A stretch of DNA of 64,000 nt from Gemmatimonas aurantiaca (lineage in GTDB: Bacteria; Gemmatimonadota; Gemmatimonadetes; Gemmatimonadales; Gemmatimonadaceae), in contig NZ_JBBCJO010000001.1 of assembly GCF_037190085.1 (NCBI RefSeq), forward strand, positions 62,001 through 126,000, read 5' to 3'. A program made the position numbers and the translations under genes. The notes under the pieces are model-generated. The model did not search any database, was not told the origin of the DNA, and saw nothing but the letters and a program-made list of their open reading frames with translations. Below, one piece after another: positions 24,858-33,463 of the stretch. The first letter of the stretch is position 1; the number at the start of each line of letters is the position of its first letter.

Positions 24858-27065
24858 ATGAGTCGTCATCTTTCCCGGTCGGGCGCGTCGGCGCCGTCCC
24901 GTTCCGTTGCACCGTTCCATCGTGGGCCGGCCGCCGTTGCCCCGGTCACGTCGCCCAATGCCGCGCCGCCGGCGCATGCGCCCAATGCCGCGCTGCTCAT
25001 CGACTTCGACAACGTCACGATGGGCATCCGCTCCGATCTGCAGGAGGAGCTCAAGAATCTCCTCTCGTCGGACATCGTGAAGGGCAAGGTCGCGGTGCGC
25101 CGCGCCTACGCCGACTGGCGTCGCTATCCGCAATACATCGTGCCGCTCACCGAGGCGTCGATCGATCTCATCTTCGCGCCGGCGTACGGCTCGTCGAAGA
25201 AGAACGCCACCGACATCCGTCTCGCGATCGATGCGCTCGAACTGGTGTTCACCCGTCCCGAGATCGGCACCTTCGTGCTGCTCTCCGGTGATTCCGACTT
25301 CTCGAGCATGGTCATCAAGCTCAAGGAGTACGGCAAGTACGTGATCGGCGTGGGCATTCGCGAGTCGTCGAGCGACCTGCTGGTCATGAACTGCGACGAG
25401 TATTACTCGTACAACGCGCTCGCCGGTCTGGTGAAGACGGGCGAAGACGAGACCACGCGCTGGGACCCGTGGGAACTGGTCACCGAGGCCGTGGGACGCA
25501 TGAAGCGGAACGGCGACGTCATGCGCTCCGACCGTCTCAAGCAGGTGATGCAGGAGATCGACGCGTCGTTCGACGAGAAGAATCTCGGACATCCCAAGTT
25601 CTCGCGCTTCGTGCAGGACGCGCAGCATCGTGGTCTGCTGCACGTCACGAAGCTGGAGAGCGGTCAGCTCGAAGTGGACGTACCCGAAGGCACGACGTCG
25701 GCGCTGGCCCCGTCGATTCCGGCGCCGTCTGCCGAGTCCGAAACCCGCCGTGAGGGTGATCGCGATCGGGACGACCGTCGCGGTCGTCGCGGTCGTCGTG
25801 GGCGTGGCCGTGACCGGTACGATCGGGAACGGGATGGCGATCGCGACAACGGCGCTGAGTCGATCGATATCGACGCGACCGTGGATGCGGAGACCAGCGT
25901 GCCGCTCGATGAGACGGCCGAGGTACCGATTCCGCAGTACGACCCGACACTGGTCGAGCCGACGGGGATCCGTCCGTTGCCGTCGGAGGACGGCGGCGAG
26001 GCGGGCACCGTTCCGGCTGCCGAGTCGGGAGCTGACGAAGGAGACGTCGCTGCCGCGGAAGACACGGATCGTCGCGATCGGGGCCGTCGCCGTGGCCGCG
26101 GGCGTGATCGGTTCCGGGATCGGGATCGGGGCGAGCGCACGGAGGCGCCGCGTGAGGGGGACCGGGAAACGGTCGCTGCCGCGCCGACGCCGTCGTCGCT
26201 GGGAGCGCCGTTCAACATGCCGGTGGCGGACACGGTGGGCCGCAGCGGTGAACGGCTCACGCGCAGCGATGCGTTCGATCTGGTGCGTCGCGCGGTCGAG
26301 TCGCTGGTCAGCGGTGACGCCGTGACGAGCGCCAGCGCCGCGCGCCAGCGGGCGTTCGAGTTGCTGGGTCGCGACAGTGAGTCACTGGCCCCACGCATGT
26401 TCGAGCGGATTCTGCAGGACGCGCACGACGCCAACCTCATCGACCTGCGTCGTCGTGGCGACGATTGGGAAGTGGCGCGTGCGGCCGATGCGGCGAGCAT
26501 CGTCGAGCAGCTCAAGACGGCTGACGATGCGCACAAGGCCGCGGCGGCGGCGCAGGCGGCGGCGCAACCTGCCGCGCCGCGGGGCATGGGCGCGCGTGGT
26601 ATCGGCGGACGGGTGGCTGGTGGCCGCGGAAAGGCCGGTGTGCCGCCCGAACTGCTGATGGTCGGGGTGGTGGCGCCGGTGGGTGGCGCGGCGCCCGTCT
26701 CCGCGGTGCCTGCGGCTCCTGTGGCCGCCCCTGCCGCGGAGATCGCGGCCCCGTCGGATGTCGCACCGCCGGCCGGGGAAGCGGCGCCAGCCGCGACTGA
26801 AGCGCCATCGGAAGCGTCCGGTACGGCCAGGGGACGCAAGATGCCCGCGAAGAAAGCCCCGAACGCCCGCAAGGCGGCACCGTCGGCCAAGGCCGGCAAC
26901 AAGCCACAGGCCGCGGCGAAAGCGCCGGCAAAGCCTGCGCCGGCCGCCAAGGCCCCTGCTGCCAAGACCCCGGCGGCCAGGACGCCCACCAAGAGTCCGG
27001 CCAAGAAGGCGGCCACGAAAGTGGCCACCAAGACGCCCGCAAAAAAGGCGGCGAAGAAGAAGTGA
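24858..27065 (+). CDS. NYN-domain RNase-like protein with OST-HTH domains and histone-H1-like tail
   Basis: This 735-aa protein has four parts. An NYN (PIN-like) nuclease domain spans about 43-190, with acidic motifs LLIDFDN (D49, D51) and LLSGDSDFSSM. Two OST-HTH/LOTUS-type RNA-binding domains lie near 200-275 and 470-550. A charged Arg/Asp/Gly linker between them has many DR and RG repeats. The C-terminal 75 residues are Lys/Ala/Pro-rich with repeated AKKA, KAPA and KTPA words, like histone H1 tails. NYN-LOTUS proteins are usually RNases or RNA-binding regulators; the H1-like tail suggests nucleic-acid association. It starts 41 bases after the AMP ligase. Confidence 0.88.
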   Translation: MSRHLSRSGASAPSRSVAPFHRGPAAVAPVTSPNAAPPAHAPNAALLIDFDNVTMGIRSDLQEELKNLLSSDIVKGKVAVRRAYADWRRYPQYIVPLTEASIDLIFAPAYGSSKKNATDIRLAIDALELVFTRPEIGTFVLLSGDSDFSSMVIKLKEYGKYVIGVGIRESSSDLLVMNCDEYYSYNALAGLVKTGEDETTRWDPWELVTEAVGRMKRNGDVMRSDRLKQVMQEIDASFDEKNLGHPKFSRFVQDAQHRGLLHVTKLESGQLEVDVPEGTTSALAPSIPAPSAESETRREGDRDRDDRRGRRGRRGRGRDRYDRERDGDRDNGAESIDIDATVDAETSVPLDETAEVPIPQYDPTLVEPTGIRPLPSEDGGEAGTVPAAESGADEGDVAAAEDTDRRDRGRRRGRGRDRFRDRDRGERTEAPREGDRETVAAAPTPSSLGAPFNMPVADTVGRSGERLTRSDAFDLVRRAVESLVSGDAVTSASAARQRAFELLGRDSESLAPRMFERILQDAHDANLIDLRRRGDDWEVARAADAASIVEQLKTADDAHKAAAAAQAAAQPAAPRGMGARGIGGRVAGGRGKAGVPPELLMVGVVAPVGGAAPVSAVPAAPVAAPAAEIAAPSDVAPPAGEAAPAATEAPSEASGTARGRKMPAKKAPNARKAAPSAKAGNKPQAAAKAPAKPAPAAKAPAAKTPAARTPTKSPAKKAATKVATKTPAKKAAKKK

Positions 27066-27250
27066 CATCGCCGCGGGCAGGGTGATGCACAGGTGACCGG
27101 GGGCGTCGATGTGACAGACATCGGCGCCCTCCGGGCATTGAGGGACGTGGTATTCGTCGGTTTGGACGAACGGGGTATTGTTCAGGAACCGTAGTCCGGA
27201 GCACACACAATGACCGTCCTGCCTGACGCTCTGATCACCAGTTCTCCCGA

Positions 27251-27817
27251 ATGCCCACGACCCCACTGCCTGCCGCGTTCTATCTGCGCGACGCCGAACA
27301 GGTCGCGCGCGATCTGCTGGGATGTGTGCTGCAACACGACGATGGGACGCATGTGGTGAGTGGTCGCATCATCGAAACCGAGGCGTATCTCGGTCCACAC
27401 GATCCCGCCTCACACTCTGCCGCTGGCCGCACGGCGCGCACCTGGCACATGTTCGGCCCGCCCGGTACGGCGTACGTGTACTTCATCTATGGCATGCACT
27501 GGTGCGTGAACGCGGTCACCGGTGACGACGGATACGGGAGCGCGGTGCTCATCCGCGCGCTCGCTCCGCTCAAAGGCGTGGACATCATGCGGGCCCGTCG
27601 TCCCAAAGCCCGCACCGATGCCACGTTGTGCGACGGACCGGGAAAGCTGTGTGCGGCGCTGGGGATCACCCGCCAGCATGACGGCACGGCGCTCACCGGG
27701 GGCTCGTCGCTCACGATTCGCTCCGGTACGCCGGTGGCCGATCACGGGGTGATCGTCGGTCCCCGCGTGGGCATCAGCAAGGCCGTCGACTGGCCGTTGC
27801 GGTTCCGCGTGCGATAA
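27251..27817 (+). CDS. DNA-3-methyladenine glycosylase (AAG/MPG family)
   Basis: This 188-aa monofunctional glycosylase flips out and excises alkylated purines for base-excision repair. The family blocks are complete: ARDLLGC, IIETEAYLGPHDPASHS with the catalytic Glu, FGPPGTAYVYFIYGMHWCVN with the tyrosine that intercalates into DNA, and GPGKLCAALGI. The length matches bacterial MPG. It is a single gene; 27066-27250 upstream and 27818-27974 downstream hold no recognisable element. Confidence 0.95.
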   Translation: MPTTPLPAAFYLRDAEQVARDLLGCVLQHDDGTHVVSGRIIETEAYLGPHDPASHSAAGRTARTWHMFGPPGTAYVYFIYGMHWCVNAVTGDDGYGSAVLIRALAPLKGVDIMRARRPKARTDATLCDGPGKLCAALGITRQHDGTALTGGSSLTIRSGTPVADHGVIVGPRVGISKAVDWPLRFRVR

Positions 27818-27974
27818 GTGTGGGACATCGTGATCAGGACGCCGTGCACGGTGTGTGCCCGATTCGCCAGCGGAGCAGCGAAGTCGAGCCCGATTCCCCT
27901 TCCGACGGATGTTGCACGATGGCCGTGATACGCGCCGCTCACAGCATCGAACACCAGTAGCGTTTACCTCCGCA

Positions 27975-28604
27975 TTATTTGGGTACGGGAAGCGCGGGTG
28001 AAGATGCCGGAACGGCGGTCATGGTCGACGAATCGGTGGTGCCCTCACGCGTGGCGCGCACGAACAGCTCCGCCGAATGGCGTACGATGGTGGCGAGATA
28101 GGGACGTGAAATTTCGAGTGATTGCCGCTTGCGCCGGCCCATCGACAGCACGGGCAGATCGGCCAGGAAGTGCACGACCATGAGCTGCTGTCTGACCGGT
28201 TCCGCAAGACTGGCCAGCGATTCCACCGTCAGTCCACTGTCCTGCATGGTCAACGCGTCGCGCATGGCCAGTGAATCGCTGGCGTTGTATGCGCCTTCAC
28301 TGAAATGACGCAGCTGCCCCTGCTCGTCGTAGTGGTAGACACGCCACCCCAGACGCCCGCCGCGCCCCGCGAACTGCTGACGAATGGACGTGATCCGACC
28401 GCTGTCCACCTGCGATTGCCATTTCGTCTGCTCGTGGATGGTGAGCATCACGCCGGTCGTCGCGCGCAATGGTGTGGCAACCGCAACGGTGGGACGATCG
28501 AGCGGCGGGGCGGGATCGGCGCAGGCCAGCAGCATCGCACCGAGCGGCACGAGGCCCCAGCGTATATCCGCCAGTCGCCTATCCGCCCGTCGGCGCATGA
28601 TCAT
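27975..28604 (-). CDS. Hypothetical lipoprotein
   Basis: This 209-aa protein has a lipoprotein signal: a basic start, then LVPLGAMLLAC with the lipobox Cys near residue 28. The mature part contains QTKWQSQVDSGRITSIRQQF and AGRGGRLGWRVYHYDEQGQL, which look like beta-rich surface segments; I do not recognise the family. The start ATG 28604 overlaps the stop of the propeller-protein gene by 4 bases, so they are one unit and are probably exported together. Confidence 0.65.
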   Translation of the reverse strand: MIMRRRADRRLADIRWGLVPLGAMLLACADPAPPLDRPTVAVATPLRATTGVMLTIHEQTKWQSQVDSGRITSIRQQFAGRGGRLGWRVYHYDEQGQLRHFSEGAYNASDSLAMRDALTMQDSGLTVESLASLAEPVRQQLMVVHFLADLPVLSMGRRKRQSLEISRPYLATIVRHSAELFVRATREGTTDSSTMTAVPASSPALPVPK

Positions 28605-29773
28605 CGACTGACTGGATACAGGCGCACTTCAGGAAGGTCGGTGTCCGCATCGCGGATCGTGCCCAGCAGATAGCCGCGTCCGATCTCCAGCACGTCGAGG
28701 GTGGTGGGCAACGCCACACGGGACGCCACCGATCCATCGGGGCGGAAGACGGTCCAGATCACTGTTGGCATGCGTGCGCGCGGATACGACTGCACCCACA
28801 CCAGGCCGGTTTCATCGACCAGCAGCGCGCGCGTGGCGGGGAGCATCCGTGGTCTGGGAATGGCGCGGAGGTTTTTCGCCTCCCGGTCCCGGGCGCCGGC
28901 GGGCAGGAACGCCACTTCGCGTTCGATCTCCAGGTCCATGTCGGCCGCTTCCGCCGGCACCGGCGCAGAGGGTGCGCGCAGCGGTGGCTGTCGCGTTCCC
29001 TTCAGATCGAATGTCAGTAGGGAGAGACTGTCACCCGTGGCGATGTAGGCCGCGCGTTCACTGATGGCGATGCGCGGCTCACGCCCCAGCAGCATCGGCC
29101 TCGTTCCCACCAATTTTCCGTTGGTGCCGGTCTGTCCCCATCGTTCGGATCCCGGGAACGCGCCGAGCGGAATACCGCGTGCATCACTGGCCTCGGAGAT
29201 CCAGAAATTCACGTTGCTGCGGAAGACGCCCGTACGCATCTCCCGTTCTCTTTCCCATCCCATGTGCACGAACTGCCCGCTGGCATTGCACGCCTGCCGA
29301 TAGCTCGCCTCCCCCCCAAAACGGAACAGACGCCGGTACTGCACCTCGAGGGAAAACTCCTGCACGCGCTCACTGTCCACTAGGTAGATGGACGAACCGC
29401 AGCGATGCATCGCCAACAGGAAGGGCACTTCACCGGGACCTTGCCCCTTGCGGCCGGATTTCTGCAGCAACCGGCCGGTATCATCGAACAGCAGCAGCGC
29501 CTGGTCGCCACGATTGGCGATGAGCACGCGACCACCCGGCAGGCGTGTGGCGCCGACCACATCGGAGAGCAGTGCGCTTTCCGCGTCGTCGTCTCCGATA
29601 CGAATGGTGGGTGCTGCCGCGACCCTGATGGTTTGCGCCGCACTCGTGCGGGGGGTCGTCGACACGATGAACCCGGACAATACCGTCAGGGCGACAAACC
29701 GCCACACGACCGGCAATACGGATGGTGACTCGCACTGCGACAGGAGCGGCAACACGAACGGCAATGACCGCAT
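28601..29773 (-). CDS. Exported six-bladed beta-propeller-type protein
   Basis: This 390-aa protein has an N-terminal hydrophobic export segment (about 20-46, with AAQT after it) and blade-like repeats: LPGGRVLIANRGDQALLLFD, GRKGQGPGEVPFL (the hallmark GxGPGEF-type turn of bacterial six-bladed propellers) and SIYLVDSERVQEF. Such proteins are common in Gemmatimonadota and Bacteroidota; binding partners are unknown. The start at 29773 is the only one giving the signal peptide. It is followed by the overlapping lipoprotein gene. Confidence 0.75.
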   Translation of the reverse strand: MRSLPFVLPLLSQCESPSVLPVVWRFVALTVLSGFIVSTTPRTSAAQTIRVAAAPTIRIGDDDAESALLSDVVGATRLPGGRVLIANRGDQALLLFDDTGRLLQKSGRKGQGPGEVPFLLAMHRCGSSIYLVDSERVQEFSLEVQYRRLFRFGGEASYRQACNASGQFVHMGWEREREMRTGVFRSNVNFWISEASDARGIPLGAFPGSERWGQTGTNGKLVGTRPMLLGREPRIAISERAAYIATGDSLSLLTFDLKGTRQPPLRAPSAPVPAEAADMDLEIEREVAFLPAGARDREAKNLRAIPRPRMLPATRALLVDETGLVWVQSYPRARMPTVIWTVFRPDGSVASRVALPTTLDVLEIGRGYLLGTIRDADTDLPEVRLYPVSR

Positions 29774-29905
29774 GAACTTCCTCGCAGAACACGGTGCGCC
29801 GCGGCCGACGCGCCGCTGGATCCCCGGGACATCAGGCTGGGGCCAACAGTGCGGCGCGTTCCGCGGACTGCATAGATGCGATGGATTAGCGGAGCATTAC
29901 AATAC

Positions 29906-30021
29906 GGGTCGTGGGTTCTGGGTGGTGGGTTTGGAGACGAACAACCAGGTAACGGATCGCGTGTCACGTGACCCGGAACTCGGCCGTTCACCCCCAAACT
30001 CCAAACGCAAAACCCGCGACT
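29906..30021. repeat. Degenerate inverted repeat 3' of kbl
   Basis: G-rich words at 29906-29937 (GTGGGTTCTGG...GGGTTTGGAG) are partly complementary to CTCCAAACGCAAAACCCGCG at 29999-30018, and the outer GTAACGG/CCGTT words also pair. A perfect palindrome GTCACGTGAC lies between the arms at 29962-29971. Weaker than the other long inverted repeats, but in the same position: past the 3' end of a gene. Confidence 0.55.
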
Positions 30022-30025
30022 GCCG

Positions 30026-31222
30026 TCAGACTATCCCCGCCACCCGCCCCGCGTCCTTGAAGGCCGCGACCACGGCGTCGAGATCGTCGCGGGTGTGCGC
30101 GGCACTCACCTGACAGCGCACGCGCGCCTGCCCCTGCGGCACGACGGGAAACCCGAACCCCGTCACGAACACGCCGCGTTCGAGCAGCAGGTCGCTCATG
30201 CGGATGGCGAGCGCCGTCTCGCCCACGATGATTGGCACGATGGGCGTTTCACCCGGCAGCGGCGCGAAACCGGCTTCCTGGATGGCGGCGCGGAAGTAAC
30301 GCGTGTTTTCGTGCAGGCGCGTCACCCGTTCCGGATGTGCCTCGGTGTACTGCACCGCGGCGAGCGCGCTGGCGGCTACGGTGGGCGGCAGCGCGTTCGA
30401 GAACAACTGGGGCCGGGAGCGTTGTGTCATGATGTCGCAGAGCGACGCTGGGCCGGCGATGAACCCACCGGCCGCACCGCCCAGCGCCTTGCCCAGGGTG
30501 GAGGTGATGATGTCCACCTCACCGATCACGCCGAAGTGTTCGGCCGTCCCGCGACCCGTCTTGCCGAGGACGCCCGTGGCGTGGGAATCGTCCATGACCA
30601 CGATGGCGCCTTCGTCGCGCGCGATCTGCAGGATCTCGGGCAGCTTGGCGATGGAGCCTTCCATGGAGAAGACGCCGTCGGTCCAGATGATCTTGCGTTT
30701 GGCGCCGGCGTTGGCGCGCAGCTTCTCCCGGAGATCGTCCATGTCGGCGTGTTTGTAGACCGCCGTGGTGCACTTGGTGATCGCCTTGGCCAGCCGCACC
30801 GAATCGATGATCGAGGCGTGGTTGAGGGCGTCGGAGATGACGAAGTCGCCTTCCCGCGCGATGGTGGGGGTGAGCGCCTCGTTGGCGTTCCAGGCCGACA
30901 CGTAGCTCAGGCTGGCGTCGGTGCCCACGAAACGGGCGAGCGCGGCCTCGAGTTCCCGGTGCACGGTGAAGGTGCCGCAGATGAAGCGCACGCTGGCCGT
31001 GCCGGCGCCGAAGTGATGGAGCGCATCGATGCCGGCCTGCACCACCGCGGGTTCGTTGGCGAGCCCGAGGTAGTTGTTGGAGGAGAGGACGATGACCTCA
31101 CCGCGCCCTTCCATGCGGACGCGGGCGCCCTGGGGGCCTTCCAGGTGATTGAGGCGTTTGTAGGTGCCGGCGGCCGTGAGGGCGTCGAGTTCGGCCTGGA
31201 GTTCGCGTGAAAGTTCGGACAT
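30026..31222 (-). CDS. kbl: Glycine C-acetyltransferase (2-amino-3-ketobutyrate CoA ligase)
   Basis: This PLP enzyme (398 aa) cleaves 2-amino-3-ketobutyrate with CoA to glycine and acetyl-CoA, the second step of threonine degradation. Visible are NNYLGLA, GTASVRFICGT, NHASIIDSVRLAK, VMDDSHATGVLGKTGRGT (cofactor Asp and His) and the Schiff-base K245 in TSTLGKALGG. The ATG at 31222 is preferred over TTG 31225. tdh ends 13 bases upstream on the same strand, and the tdh-kbl pairing confirms the pathway. Confidence 0.96.
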   Translation of the reverse strand: MSELSRELQAELDALTAAGTYKRLNHLEGPQGARVRMEGRGEVIVLSSNNYLGLANEPAVVQAGIDALHHFGAGTASVRFICGTFTVHRELEAALARFVGTDASLSYVSAWNANEALTPTIAREGDFVISDALNHASIIDSVRLAKAITKCTTAVYKHADMDDLREKLRANAGAKRKIIWTDGVFSMEGSIAKLPEILQIARDEGAIVVMDDSHATGVLGKTGRGTAEHFGVIGEVDIITSTLGKALGGAAGGFIAGPASLCDIMTQRSRPQLFSNALPPTVAASALAAVQYTEAHPERVTRLHENTRYFRAAIQEAGFAPLPGETPIVPIIVGETALAIRMSDLLLERGVFVTGFGFPVVPQGQARVRCQVSAAHTRDDLDAVVAAFKDAGRVAGIV

Positions 31223-31235
31223 CAATCGAGGGGCA

Positions 31236-32261
31236 TCAGTCGATGGTGAAAATGATCTTGCCGGCTTCGCCGCTCTTGATGAGATGCATGGCTTCGTCGA
31301 CGGCTTCGAGCGGCAGGCGGTGCGTGATGACCGGCGTGGGGTCGAAGATGCCGGCGCGGATGAACCGGGACATCTGATGCCAGGTGTCGTACATGCGCCG
31401 GCCGACCACGCCGTAGATCGTCAGGCCCTTGAAGATGATCTCGGTGGCAAAATCGATGTCGATGGACCGGGACGGAATGCCGAGCATGTTGACGCGACCG
31501 GCGGGGCGGGCGAGGGCAAACGCCTGGTGCACGGCGCTGGGCACTCCGGACATCTCGAGGACGACGTCGGCGCCGTGACCGTCGGACGCCGCCATGACGG
31601 CGTCACGTGCCTGATCGGGGTGGACGGCATCGTGTGCGCCCATGGTGCGCGCCAGTTCGAGGCGGCGCGGGTTCACGTCGGTGGCGATGATGCGCGCCGC
31701 GCCGGCCGCTTTGCAGATCCCCACGGCGAACGCGCCGATCGGACCACAGCCGGTGATCAGCACCACCGCGCCGGGAATCTCGGCCGTGAGCGCGGTGTGG
31801 AAGGCGTTGCCCATCGGATCGTGGATGCCACCGATGTCGTAGCTGATCGCGTCATCGAGGTGCCAGACGTTGGTGGCCGGCATCGCGATGAACTCGGCGA
31901 AACAGCCGTCACGATCGACCCCGATGATGCGGGTGGACGGATCGGCATGGGCGTTCCCGGTGCGACTGAAGAGGGAGCGTTCGTCGACGATGTGTCCCTC
32001 GGCTGTGACCCGGTCACCGACCTTCACGGTCTCGACGAAACTGCCGACGGCGACGACATCCCCGGCAAATTCGTGTCCGACGACGAATGGCGGTTTGCAG
32101 CGACCGGCCGCCCAGGCGTCCCATTCGTAGATATGGACATCGGTGCCGCAGACACCCGCACGCCGCACCCGGATGAGGACTTCGTCATCGCGGATCGTCG
32201 GAACGGGCACGTCCGTGAGAGTGAGACCGCGACCGGCCGTCTGCTTCACGAGCGCTTTCAT
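31236..32261 (-). CDS. tdh: L-threonine 3-dehydrogenase lacking the structural zinc site
   Basis: This medium-chain zinc alcohol-dehydrogenase-family enzyme (341 aa) oxidises threonine to 2-amino-3-ketobutyrate with NAD. Catalytic zinc ligands are present: C38 in GVCGTDVHIYEWD, then GHE (H63, E64), as is the nucleotide-binding ITGCGPIGAFAVGICKAAGA. The stretch after AEGHI that holds four structural-zinc cysteines in the E. coli enzyme reads VDERSLFSRTGNAHAD, same length but with no Cys, so the structural zinc is probably absent. The start ATG 32261 has GGAG upstream; the longer frame is non-coding. It is followed by kbl. Confidence 0.95.
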   Translation of the reverse strand: MKALVKQTAGRGLTLTDVPVPTIRDDEVLIRVRRAGVCGTDVHIYEWDAWAAGRCKPPFVVGHEFAGDVVAVGSFVETVKVGDRVTAEGHIVDERSLFSRTGNAHADPSTRIIGVDRDGCFAEFIAMPATNVWHLDDAISYDIGGIHDPMGNAFHTALTAEIPGAVVLITGCGPIGAFAVGICKAAGAARIIATDVNPRRLELARTMGAHDAVHPDQARDAVMAASDGHGADVVLEMSGVPSAVHQAFALARPAGRVNMLGIPSRSIDIDFATEIIFKGLTIYGVVGRRMYDTWHQMSRFIRAGIFDPTPVITHRLPLEAVDEAMHLIKSGEAGKIIFTID

Positions 32262-32404
32262 GGTGCTCCAAGAGAAAGGCCGGCCGCGGCCGGCGCAGTA
32301 GTGAGACGTGCATTGAGTAGGCGAAAGGTCGCATGCGTGGAGGGCGCGTGGAAGGCGGACGAAGGAGTCCGGCGACCTTGTTGCCTTTAGTAATCGCGCG
32401 CGTT

Positions 32405-32453
32405 CTTTATACGCGCTATTGCGCGTTGGAATTATCCACGCGTATATTCGCGT
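32405..32453. promoter_or_regulatory. Two adjacent palindromes in AT-rich divergent promoter region
   Basis: Two perfect inverted repeats stand side by side: ACGCGC-TATT-GCGCGT (32411-32426) and ACGCG-TATATT-CGCGT (32438-32453). They occupy the most AT-rich spot for several kilobases. On the plus strand TTGCGC (32419) and TATATT (32443) form a sigma70-like pair with 18-base spacing, and comparable boxes occur on the minus strand toward tdh. Operator and promoter are inferred from pattern only. Confidence 0.55.
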
Positions 32454-32893
32454 CAATTCAACGACTTGCGCGCGCTGTCCACATCGAACTCCCCGAGCGT
32501 TTTGCAGTTCACCGTCTCGGGGCGCGCAGTCCTCATCGGAAACGCGTGGCCATAGTCCGGCACGAGTTCCACCCGCAGTACCGCGTCGCTTTGGCGACCC
32601 CATCATCCGGGACCCGCCGCTCCACCGAGCGGGTCTCCGCTTCGCCGTCGTTGATCGCGCTCGTGCGCGGAACGATGGTGCGCTCCGCTGTCTTCGCCAC
32701 GCAGCGTCCGAGCCCGATCGCCGTCCTCCACGCGATCGCCCCGATCATCTCCGCCGTTGTCCCCATCGCCACGGCGATGGCGACGACGTCATGTACCTGG
32801 CTGTCCAGCACCTGGTTCGTTCGTCGCCTGCGCGAGACCGCGCACGGCGCCCAACGGACTCTCCCCTGCGCGTGCCTCCTGGAGGCCGCGTAG
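32454..32893 (+). other. Gene-poor gap with one weak ORF
   Basis: Between tdh and the H1-like gene (about 730 bases) the only long plus-strand frame ends at 32893 and could start as far back as 32333 (186 codons). Its second half (from about 32620) has the high GC3 of local genes and a hydrophobic stretch (IAPIISAVVPIATAMA), but there is no clear start or ribosome site and I recognise no family. A 177-codon minus-strand frame overlaps it. It may be a real orphan gene, a decayed one or a long leader; I do not call it as a CDS. A GC-rich hairpin (CACAA.CCGCAGCG...CGCTGCG.GGTTGTG, 32894-32934) follows. Confidence 0.3.
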
Positions 32894-32993
32894 CACAATC
32901 CGCAGCGGCGCATGCGCTGCGCGGGTTGTGTGCTCACCGTTCCACCGGGGGAACGGGAGCACGATCCACCTCCTCGAGAGGAGAGTTGTTCCA

Positions 32994-33299
32994 ATGGCTC
33001 CTGCCAAGAAGGCCGCCAAAAAGGCGGCGAAGAAGGGTGGCCGCAAGGTCGCGAAGAAAGCTGCACGCAAGACCGTGAAGAAGGCTGCGAAGAAGGCGGC
33101 CAAGAAGGGCGCGAAGAAGGCTGCCAAGAAGGGTGCGAAGAAGGTAGCCAAGAAGGGCGCGAAGAAGGCGGCCAAGAAGGGTGCGAAGAAGGCGGCCAAG
33201 AAGGGTGCCAAGAAGGGCGCGAAGAAGGCGGCCAAGAAGACCCGCAAGACGGTCAAGCGCGCCAAGAAGGTGGCTGCTCCCGCTCCGGTCGCGATGTAA
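32994..33299 (+). CDS. Histone H1-like Ala/Lys-rich DNA-binding protein
   Basis: This 101-aa protein is made almost entirely of AAKK, GAKK and VAKK repeats, ending KRAKKVAAPAPVAM. It resembles the C-terminal tail of eukaryotic histone H1 and bacterial H1-like proteins (Hc1, AlgP and HctB type), which compact DNA through charge. A strong ribosome site (AGAGGAGAG, 32977-32985) precedes ATG 32994, and a strong intrinsic terminator follows at 33337-33368, so this is a single-gene, probably highly expressed unit. The repeats make length variation likely. Similar words form the tail of the NYN protein at 24858-27065. Confidence 0.9.
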   Translation: MAPAKKAAKKAAKKGGRKVAKKAARKTVKKAAKKAAKKGAKKAAKKGAKKVAKKGAKKAAKKGAKKAAKKGAKKGAKKAAKKTRKTVKRAKKVAAPAPVAM

Positions 33300-33336
33300 T
33301 TCGCTCGTCCGCGACGTTGCAGTACCCATACACGCG

Positions 33337-33368
33337 AAAGGCGCCGGCATGTCTGCCGGCGCCTTTCA
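33337..33368 (+). terminator. Intrinsic terminator of the H1-like gene
   Basis: A perfect 14-bp stem (GAAAGGCGCCGGCA, 33337-33350, against 33355-33368) closes on a TGTC loop and is followed by ACGTTTGTTTT. It begins 38 bases after the stop codon. Confidence 0.9.
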
Positions 33369-33463
33369 CGTTTGTTTTCCCATTTGACCGATGCGACGTG
33401 GCGTCGCAAAAACGCGCCTCTCGGCGCGTTCTGCTGCCGATCGTGTGCCGATCGTTTCAGATC

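Noticed and set aside
25740..26170. Short GATCG/CGTCG DNA repeats that could look like a repeat array
   Set aside because: They encode the Arg/Asp-rich linker of the NYN protein in frame and are codon-level repetition, not a CRISPR or separate element.
33001..33240. AAGAAGG repeats resembling a DNA satellite
   Set aside because: They are in-frame Lys codons of the histone H1-like gene with a clear start, stop and terminator.
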